Positions 12,014 through 20,900 of a stretch of DNA of 64,000 nucleotides are shown piece by piece. The notes under the pieces were generated by a model that was given only the letters and a program-made list of their open reading frames with translations, had not been told where the DNA came from and did no database searches. A program made the position numbers and the translations under genes. Each line of letters begins with the position of its first letter. Position 1 is the first letter of the stretch. The stretch is from Mytilus galloprovincialis (taxonomy: Eukaryota > Mollusca > Bivalvia > Mytilida > Mytilidae): the NCBI RefSeq assembly GCF_965363235.1, contig NC_134838.1, forward strand, positions 17,950,441 to 18,014,440, read 5' to 3'.

Positions 12014-12750
12014 ATGTATATTTCTAACATGTTAACCACAATAAGACGATATGATTTGGAAAATGATGATATAGAATCAATGTGGATCGAAATTATTTTT
12101 GTTCATCAAAAACCTATATTAATTGGTAACATTTATAGACCACCAAAAAGTAATGCAGAGTGGGTTACAAAATTTGAATTAATGTTAACAAATGTCGATA
12201 TTGAAGATAAGGAAATGATTATTTGGGTGACTATAATATTAATTTGTCGTCGAGAAAGATTCCAGCTAAATGGTCACATTTAAAAAACATTTTTAACTTG
12301 TCTCAAATAGTCTCAGTTCCTACACGAGTCACACAAACATCTTCCTCTTTGGTAGACCATATTTATAGCAATGAACCACATAATATTCATTTTATATCTG
12401 TTCCGAAGTATTCTATCAGTGACCATTATCCAGTATGCATTTGTCACAAAAGAGGGTTAAAATCGAAAAAGAAAATTCATGAATATATTACGTTCAGATC
12501 TACTAAACATTTTAATGAAAATGATTTTGTCAATCACATATCACAGTGTTCATTTAATTGTGTATTAGAAATTGATGACCCCGAAGAAGCACTGTTGTCT
12601 TTTTTGAATATTTTTACTAAAGTATTAAATCATCATGCTCCACTCATTAAAAAGAGAGTAAAACATTTGTATCAAAATGAGTGGATGAATGATGAAATTC
12701 TAGATAGCATGAGAAAACGTGATTTTTATCATAAGAAAAAAGATGTATAG
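12014..12750 (+). pseudogene. LINE endonuclease domain, frameshifted
   Basis: The endonuclease part of the non-LTR element is spread over two frames. The first (12014-12225) holds IGNIYRPPKSN. The second (from about 12225 to 12750) holds GDYNINLSS, LVDHIYSN and SISDHYPVCI, which are the conserved D-x-N and S-D-H blocks of exonuclease-endonuclease-phosphatase folds. The junction is explained by one missing G, since the DNA reads ATTTGGGTGACTATAAT where the protein needs W-G-D-Y-N. A second single-base slip in the A-run near 12735 separates it from the reverse transcriptase frame. Confidence 0.8.
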
Positions 12751-14641
12751 TTATAGACTTTGGAGAAATAAAGTCAAATATCTCATCGAAAACTCTAAAC
12801 AAAATTATTATACCAATATCATAGAACAAAAAAAGAGCAACAGCAGTAAATTATGGAAGCACCTACATACTGTCAGCGGTACCGACAATCATACCAGTAT
12901 AAAAATCATAAGTGATTGTAACAAAAAGGAAATTTTAGAACCAAAAGGCATTGCTGATGTTTTTAATGCTTATTTCACAAATATCACAGATAATCTTATT
13001 ATAGATCAAAACATCAACAATTCTAGTAGTTGTTTTAACAAACTTGGTGATTTTATATCGGGTCATGTACCAGATGACGTGTATTTTTCTATACCACTTA
13101 TGAGTTTTGATTTTGTGTGTTTACAGCTAAAAGCACTAGATGAATCAAAAGCAACAGGCCTTTATACCATAAGTGCAAAATTTTTAAAGATGTCTTCTCA
13201 TGCTATTTCACTACCACTTTGTCATATTTTTAATTTGAGTATCAAAAAATGTATTTTTCCATCCTCATTTAAACTGGCAAAAGTCATACCAGTTTATAAG
13301 AACAAAGGCTCAAAACAGGATGTTTTTAATTATAGACCAATTGCAATTTTACCACTCATTTCTAAAATCCTTGAAAAACATGTGAAAACACACTTAGTAA
13401 AATATCTTAATAAATACAAGTTATTGTATAGAATGCAGTCAGGCTTTCGTGCAAACCATTCTTGTCAAACTGCTTTAACAGCTTTAATAGATAAATGGCT
13501 TAAAGCCTTTGATGATGGCGATCTTGTTGGAGCAGTATTTCTAGATCTAGCAAAAGCCTTTGATCTTCTCAATCATGAACTGCTTATTCAAAAATTAAAC
13601 AAATACAAATTAGCTTATTCTTCATTACGTTGGTTTACATCATATTTGGCTGACAGATATCAGAAAGTATCTATTTCAAATACATTATCAGACGTACAAA
13701 AACAAAAAACGGGTGTACCTCAAGGATCCGTATTAGGACCGGTGTTGTTTTTAATTTTTATTAATGATCTTCCTTTGTCTAATCCTAATCATAACACCGA
13801 TTTATTTGCTGATGATAGCACCATATCAGTCATTGGACAAAACAAAAGTTGCATCAGTCAAAAACTTAATACAGTTTTACAAGATATTAATCGCTGGTGT
13901 GATGACAATAAAATGGCTATAAATGTATCTAAAACGAAAGCTATATGCATTGGATCTAAACAAAAGCTTTCCGTTACATCAAATGAAAACATTAATCTTG
14001 CTTTAAATGGACAACAAATTATAGAAAGTACATGTGAAAAAGTTCTAGGTGTTTTTATTGATGCATCTCTATCTTGGTCTTCTCATATCGATTATATAAT
14101 CAAAAAAGTTAACTCTTCTTTAGCTTTACTAAAAAGGATAAAGAAATATTTAAATCATAAAGCTAGACAAATGTACTATAACGCTTACGTTTTACCTCAC
14201 TTAGATTATTGTTGTTCAATATGGGGAAACTGTAATAACTTTTTATTAGATAGTTTACTAAAACTGCAAAAAAGGGCAGCAAGAATAATTTTAGACGAAC
14301 ATGATTACACCAAACCTTCAAGAGAATTATTTCACGAATGTAACATTGTGCCAATCACACAAAGAATACTTTATCACAAATCATTACTAATGTATAAGGC
14401 AAAACATGGCTTAGCTCCAGAATATATGTCAAGTCTTATTGTATCAGCTTCTGCAAACCAAAAATATAATACGAGATTTTCATCCTCAGATAATTTTATT
14501 ATTCCAAAACCAAATACAGAGTTGTATAAGTCTAGTTTCTCGTACAATGGACCAAAAGTGTGGAATGCTCTTCCTAATTCAATAAAAAAATCAAATACAG
14601 TATCCGAATTTAAACATAAATACAAATCTATGTACTTTTAA
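12719..14641 (+). CDS. LINE reverse transcriptase domain
   Basis: The 640-codon open frame contains all core reverse transcriptase blocks. NYRPIAILPLISKILEKH marks the fingers region. FLDLAKAFDLLNHELL carries the first catalytic Asp. QKTGVPQGSVLGPVLFL is the template-binding block, and LFADDSTISV holds the catalytic Asp pair, with FADD in place of YADD. The tail after about residue 430 (VLGVFIDASLSWSSHI, RAARIILDEHDY, GPKVWNALPNSIKKS) is the usual C-terminal extension of this LINE group. The ATG at 12719 is only the first Met in this frame. The natural protein would begin in the endonuclease upstream, so the start is an artefact of the frameshift near 12735. The long uninterrupted frame suggests recent insertion or recent purifying selection. 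Confidence 0.9.
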   Translation: MIFIIRKKMYSYRLWRNKVKYLIENSKQNYYTNIIEQKKSNSSKLWKHLHTVSGTDNHTSIKIISDCNKKEILEPKGIADVFNAYFTNITDNLIIDQNINNSSSCFNKLGDFISGHVPDDVYFSIPLMSFDFVCLQLKALDESKATGLYTISAKFLKMSSHAISLPLCHIFNLSIKKCIFPSSFKLAKVIPVYKNKGSKQDVFNYRPIAILPLISKILEKHVKTHLVKYLNKYKLLYRMQSGFRANHSCQTALTALIDKWLKAFDDGDLVGAVFLDLAKAFDLLNHELLIQKLNKYKLAYSSLRWFTSYLADRYQKVSISNTLSDVQKQKTGVPQGSVLGPVLFLIFINDLPLSNPNHNTDLFADDSTISVIGQNKSCISQKLNTVLQDINRWCDDNKMAINVSKTKAICIGSKQKLSVTSNENINLALNGQQIIESTCEKVLGVFIDASLSWSSHIDYIIKKVNSSLALLKRIKKYLNHKARQMYYNAYVLPHLDYCCSIWGNCNNFLLDSLLKLQKRAARIILDEHDYTKPSRELFHECNIVPITQRILYHKSLLMYKAKHGLAPEYMSSLIVSASANQKYNTRFSSSDNFIIPKPNTELYKSSFSYNGPKVWNALPNSIKKSNTVSEFKHKYKSMYF

Positions 14642-14825
14642 CATTACCATCATATTTTTACTGTAATGCCATATCATAATTGTTTATTGTATTTTAAATT
14701 GTACATAATCTTTATTTACCATTATTATTGATGCATTGTTTATTTGTAATGTAATTATTATTGTATTTAGAGAGCCTTATTGAAAATTGGTGTAATCCAA
14801 ATGAGTTACTCTCTCTAAATAAAGA

Positions 14826-14859
<34 letters not shown>

Positions 14860-15216
14860 TCGTGATTATTTTTGCCCGAGCGATGCAAAAAAAAAAACCA
14901 CGAATATAATGCCTACCCATGTTAAAACTACAATAAAGTATACTATTCTGGCATCAAATATTTCTTAAACAAATACAAAAATGCTATATTTTAGAAGTTT
15001 TTTTCTGTAGGATTTTTTTCTACTTACACAAACTTATATTTTTGAAAAAGTTAATAATTTATTCATATTTTTGAAAATTTCAATCGTGATCATGACTTTC
15101 ATATCTTTGAGCGATTCAGTGGTGAATTTCCATTGTTCTGACATTGCATTGTTCAAATAAATGCCGTTATATTATCGATAATACATCATAATTATGCGCA
15201 AGATGAGAAAACAACA

Positions 15217-15725
15217 TATTGTATTGTATTGTATTGTACTGTATTGTATTGTATTGTATTGTATTGTATTGTATTGTATTGTTTTGTTTTGTTTTGTTTG
15301 TATTGTATTGTAATTGCTATTGCATTGCATTGCATTGCATTGCATTGCATTGTTTTGTTTTGTTTTGTTTTGTTTTGTTTTGTTTGTTTGTTTGTTTGTT
15401 TTGTTTTGTTTTGTTTTGTTTTGTTTTGTTTTGTTTGTATTGTATTGTAATTGCTATTGCATTGCATTGTTTTGTTTTGTTTTGTTTTGTTTTGTTTTGT
15501 TTTGTTTTGTTTGTATTTTATTGTATTGTATTTTTATTGTATTGTATTTTTATTGTATTGTATTGTTATTGTATTGTATTGTTTTGTTTTGTTTTGTATT
15601 GTATTGTATTGTATTGTATTGTATTGTATTGTATTGTATTGTATTGTATTGTTTGTATGATCTTGTATTGTATTGTATTGTATTGTATAGTTTGTATGAT
15701 CTTGTATTGTATGGTATTGTATTGT
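15217..15725. repeat. Compound pentanucleotide array (TATTG / TTTTG / CATTG)
   Basis: Pentamers TATTG, TTTTG and CATTG and the tetramer TTTG alternate in blocks. A composite block (TTGTTTGTATTGTATTG then TAATTGCTATTGCATTG) occurs twice, near 15294 and 15431, so a segment of about 140 bp was duplicated. A GTATGATCTTGTATTG interruption is also duplicated near 15653 and 15694. The plus strand is almost devoid of C outside CATTG blocks. Open frames through the array on both strands are low-complexity artefacts. Confidence 0.95.
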
Positions 15726-15859
15726 AACATATTAGTAAAATCTGTGAACAGCAAAAACAAGTTTTTTGGCTACATTATCTTTCATATTGTGATCTATTGT
15801 TTAAAAAAATATATGTTATATGATTGTTATGAAATAAAGTCAAGACGGACCAAATAACT

Positions 15860-16855
15860 CCCAGTAAAATAAAACTGTTTATTTCTGTTCTTTCACCGGA
15901 CAGGTTATTACGTCCCCTTATTGTATTTTTTCTTTAAACTTCCTGTTGGATATCATTGTTGCAGAAAAGTGGCCTCAAGAATATGTCAGGCAAAACATGT
16001 AAATACAGTAAACAAGTGTACATTTTTCTTATAAATAATGGGAACACTTAAAATGCACAAAACAGTTGAAAACTTTGGAACAATATATATACATGATATA
16101 AGTACCTGACAAAACCTACTTTCGTTTTAGATAAAGATTATTGACATTGACATGTATTCACTCATTGGCACGGTCAGCGTTTAGCAGATTAAACTTTTGT
16201 TTATCAATGTTTTTTCAAATCTGTTTTTCTATTTCCTGAATATTTGCATATTGTATTACAGGGTCTCAATAATTTGAGACAAGAAGCAATAAAAGCGAGG
16301 AGAAGAATAATTCAGTGACAAGAAAATTAAGCTTATTTAGTGACAAGATAATAAATGTAGCGTTAGGACATATAAATAATGATTATTTGTAATAAATAGA
16401 TATAGAAACACATCAAAATGTGTGTGATTTAATTTTCAATAGTATATGAGCATTTTCATTACTTCATGATACTGAGCGAAAAAAATAAACATTTGTTCAA
16501 TTGTTCTAGAAATTTTTTTCAAGAATGTGTTTAAATTGATATATAAATAAATAGTTTACTGTATAAATGAATAAATCAATAAAATGTAGAGTCAGCATTG
16601 TTGGTATAACAAAGTTTCAAACCATAGTATAAGATAAAATTATCTTTTAAATTATTTATTTCACTAAGAAAGTCCATAGATATATCATTTACTGTGTTAC
16701 AACTTAAGATTCTACTTACAAGGATAGGTAACATAAGTCCACTGAAAGCTGATTTAAAAATAAAATTGAGGTGGCAGAGAAAAAATAATCTTGAACGTCA
16801 TACAAATTATCATTAATCAAATCAATCACTATCACAAGGTCCTGGACTCACCATT
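15860..16855. other. Gene-less AT-rich stretch
   Basis: No supported gene or clear repeat is seen. The missing 5' exon(s) of the downstream caspase could lie here or further upstream, but no exon can be chosen from the sequence alone. Confidence 0.4.
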
Positions 16856-16859
16856 TCCA

Positions 16860-17622
16860 AAACCTGATTTTGTCTGCAACATTTTGCGCTGTTATAGTGA
16901 CTTCAAGTAGTTTAACTTTTGTATGTCGCTGAGTGTGTGATTTATGTGAATATCTGTCGGATATGAATTCTAAACATTCTAAAAGGATTGCTAATCTATA
17001 ATATTCTCTTCAAAAGTAGGTATAGGCTCAACTTTGGTTGCTTGTGGTACTGATTTTTAGTACAAACTAACAGCATTTACTTGGAATGTGCAAAGACTGG
17101 TTCCTAGTAGAAACAATCTTTGATATAGCTGGGTTTCTAGTAAAGACAATACTGCATTTGATTGTACATGAGTTGTCTATGTGAAAAAATAGGTGTGGGG
17201 TTCAACTGAAAAAAGTCTCTTGCAGGTACACTTCTGCATGTGGGTAAAACCATGACATGTATGGTGTATCAGAGGGAGTAAAATTACTTGCTTGAAAATT
17301 GTCAGTATTGACGGGTAAATTATTAATTGTTGTTGTGAGGTTGAATGAGTTTTCTTATTTAATAGATTTTTTTATCTGAATTGAACATGTACTCATCTGT
17401 TTGCTGGATTTCATCCACCACGTCCATGACGTCTTCATCCCATTTTTATTTCATTTAGAACTTTTAAAATGTCCTTTTTCTGTAACATGGAATCTGAAAT
17501 AGCTGTGACTTCCTCAATTTCTATAACTGAACTGTCTCTTATGTCTCCAAAATTCTACTTAAGTCTCGTTATCATCCTTTCAGTTTGTGTCCAGAACTAA
17601 TGGCTTTTAGCTTTGTATCCAT
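16860..17622 (-). pseudogene. Decayed BEL/Pao-type retrotransposon gag fragment
   Basis: Reading the minus strand from an ATG at 17622 gives MDTKLKAISSGHKL, then, after frame slips and a stop, NFGDIRDSSVIEIEEVTAIS, LQKKDILKVLNEIKM and DVMDVVDEIQQTDEYMF. This helical order resembles the N-terminal region of BEL/Pao gag polyproteins. Further on, near 16900-16965, NHTLSDIQKLNYLKSL matches the core of the DUF1759 gag domain typical of that group. At least three frame changes and several stops are visible and no LTRs or pol were found. It is an old fragment lying just upstream of the caspase exons. It has no role in that gene that I can see. Confidence 0.65.
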
Positions 17623-17925
17623 TTTCCTTCTAGGTCAAGGCACCAGAATATAATAAAGTGGTTAGCGTTAAGAAAGAAGTTCACGATCATTTGAAAGATG
17701 TATTATAGGAAGCTATAGTTTTGATCGACATGACGTGGCATAAAGCCTGGTACATAGTGAATTTTATGTGAGCAATATTTACAGCAAGACCATGCAACCT
17801 ATTGTATTTATTGTTATTTTGTCCTTGTCCTAAACATGCAGCATGAAATATTTGCCACTTGACATTAAGCAAACAACAATCATTTCTGTAAGCAATTCTG
17901 ATATTATTTTTTTTATATTATTTAG

Positions 17926-20900
17926 CTTTAGATACCAGTCTCATACCAGAGACCTGGACTGGTCCACATGGAGATCCTAGAGGACAAAGGTAAAAATAAT
18001 CTTAACATTTCAGGTAGCATCCACTGCCAGTTCTTTGAAAATAACTTGCATACATCCTCTTAACTGAATTTCATCATCTGCATCTTTGAGAGCTGACTTT
18101 GTGACAGCCGCAAAAAAACCCACATATAACTTTGTGACAAATTATTGTACATGTAAAATTGATGCTCATTTATTGTACATGTTCAAATCAGGAGAAACCA
18201 AAACTACTGAAAACAAAATTATGCCAGAATAAACAAATAAACTGTAGACAAAGTCGTCTTTCAACACCTGGGTTGTTAAAATCCAACCATAAATGCATTC
18301 AAAAATTTATGTTAGTCCCAATTAGTACATACATGTATGTATATTCAAAGATCTTAATACAATGCTTATTTGATAACCTTGAATAATTAGTTTATTCAAT
18401 GGAAAAATAAGTTAAGTATGGATCATATCTTTATTTACAAGCTCTATAATATAACATCTTTACCATAAAAAAAGAAGGATGTGCTACCCATTTGTTGTAA
18501 AATTTCTAAAGGAACAGCTCAACTTCCAGACTGAAACTTTAAAGTAAATGTAACTATAAAAGAACTAAGTGCAAGAATTTTAAAATTATATATGTAATTT
18601 GTGGTAATGACATTCCTAACTTACCGTAATATTTTATTAATTATGCAAGGATTCTCCAAATGTGTTTTGATTATGAAATATGTTATCTTCTCATTTGATA
18701 GACCAAGAACAGAACCAGCTTTTACAGCTGCAATAACCAAGGCAGAGTTTGATAGTAAATACTATAAGATAAAATCAGGACATGTTCTTGTACTCAACAA
18801 CAAAGAGTTTCATGTACCAAATGTGGATTTAGGAAATCGTGATGGTAGTGATATAGATGCTTCCACTATAAGCCAAAGATTTTCAGAGTTAGGATTTGAA
18901 TACGAACTGGAAACAGATTTATCTAAATCTGCTACAGTTGAGTGGTTTGACAAGGGTAATTATAGTATACCAAACAGTAGACAAAAACAATACTTTTCTA
19001 TTACTTTGTATACATTGTTTATTTCTTGACCATTTTCAATAGAGTTTAATTCAGTCTTGGATTAATTTTATTAAAAATTGAATTATTGGGTTTTATTTGG
19101 TATGTTTAAGGATGTATTCTTCTGACTTCTCATTGAAATCTCGTTCTGGAACTATTTCCAAAACATATGATACAAGTGGAAAATATAAATGAATTTTAAA
19201 AATGTTAAATGAAACTTAACTCTGTGAACAAATTGTGTATTTACAATAAGTTTTTGACTAATTAATTTTTCAAATTTTATTGCAAATCAAGTCAATGCAA
19301 GTCAGTCTTTTTAGCCCAAAATTTTCGAAAATGTGATAGGGGTACAAGAAATGATTTTACCAGAAACATGTACATCCAATATCACATTTGTCTTTTCAAA
19401 TTTCTAAGATGTAATAGTTTCAATCATTTATAACAAAGAAGTTGAAATAATATTCAATTTGTTCCCAAAAAGGCGAAAAATCACAAATTTACGAAAATGT
19501 CAGCATGGTAAATTTGACCTGAAAAAGCATCAAAATATGATAAAAATTTCTTATATTAACACCGTCTATTATATTTTTAAAGTTAAATTTATTCAGATTG
19601 GTCCAATTCATCTTAATTGAAAGTATTAACAAAAGTTTAATTGTGGAACTGTGATTATTTTCATGATAATAGCCCAAAAATGGGTAAAAATTGATGAAAA
19701 ATGGGAAAATCATCAAGATTCAGGGTACTTTTAAAGGACTGTAGCAAATAGAGAAGTGCACCACCATCTGATTTTTTCTTCATTAATTATTTTTTTTACA
19801 GTCATATAAACAAAAAAATCAGGTTAAGAAAAAAAGTTCCTCAGAGGAGTATATTCCTGGTACAAAGGGTCCAAAATTTAACTTTTTATTTTGATTTTAA
19901 CAAAAATTGAATACTTGGAGTTCTTTTACATGCTGAATCTACCCATGTATTTAGATTTTTGATTTTTGGGCCCATTTATTTCAATTTTAGTGTTAAAAAA
20001 TGGCATTTTTTTCACCAAAGGGAGATAATTTGTAGCTTTTCAATGATATTTACATTTTAAAAGTCATCTTGGGCCAAAACAAATAGATGTTTTTTGTACC
20101 ATATCATAAAGTAACAACTAATAGTGTAATAAATAAAAGGAGTAGGTCCGGTAAGGCCCCTTTTTGGCCCAAAAATATAACAGTTTTACAAAATTGTTAA
20201 AATGTAAACTTTTAGTTATTTATTGGACAGTTGAATGCTTCTGCTACATAAATATGCGCTGTTTTTGACAATACAGTGCACATATATCGGGTTGTAGCAC
20301 CATTAAGTCATGCTAAATTACTGAAATCTTCAAAATTCTATCATTTTAGTTAAATTTTAGACGGTTTCCGTGTAAAACGAAAGTGGCCGCATTCGTGTTC
20401 ATCCTTAATATTGCAATGTAAGTTGTATTTTATGATAATACATAACATATATAAAGGTTGTGGATGAACACAGATGCGGCCACTTTCATTTTTGACAAAA
20501 ACAATCTGAAAAGTGACGTTTTTTGGCATATTTGAGAGATTTTTCATATTTGAGCTTCAATCGGATCGTTTTTAATAACTTAATCAGTTAAAATCTTTCA
20601 CATAAACTAATTGAATCAAGTGAAATGGACACTTAAGTGTTTAAAAAGTGGTCAAAATCTTTCGTCAGATGAAACTGAAATTTGAGGCCAAAATGGGTCC
20701 TTACCGGACCTACTCCTTTGTCATGAAAAAAAAATGTTGAAAATTTTGCTGAAATATTTGTACCCTTGAGTTTCCATAACAAGCAACATAAGTGTCCTAA
20801 CTTGGCCCAACTGTTCAGGGATCAGCCTCTGTGATCCTATCCAACTACACCTTGCAGATAATATTATCTTAAACATTTCATGGTTAAAAAAAGCTGATCC

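Larger units (their letters stand above)
12014..14856 (+). mobile_element. Non-LTR retrotransposon (LINE), nearly full-length ORF2
   Basis: The element encodes an apurinic-type endonuclease followed by reverse transcriptase. Endonuclease landmarks are IGNIYRPPKSN (about 12120), GDYNINLSS (about 12225) and SISDHYPV (about 12415). The reverse transcriptase frame runs to the stop at 14641, with KVIPVYKNKG, NYRPIAILP, LDLAKAFDLLNHELL, TGVPQGSVLGP and the catalytic FADDS (about 13806). The C-terminal region has YCCSIWGNC and GPKVWNALP. Two single-base frameshifts split the frame, one near 12226 just before GDYNIN and one in an A-run near 12735. The 5' end is unclear and the usual first endonuclease motifs are absent, so it is 5'-truncated or degraded. 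It ends AAATAAAGAT plus (ATT)n, a simple-repeat tail. The jockey/CR1 group is likely. It probably cannot move as it stands. Confidence 0.9.

Noticed and set aside
15192..15857. Long Cys/Leu/Val/Phe-rich open frames on both strands
   Set aside because: They are translations of the TATTG/TTTTG array and exist in several frames at once.
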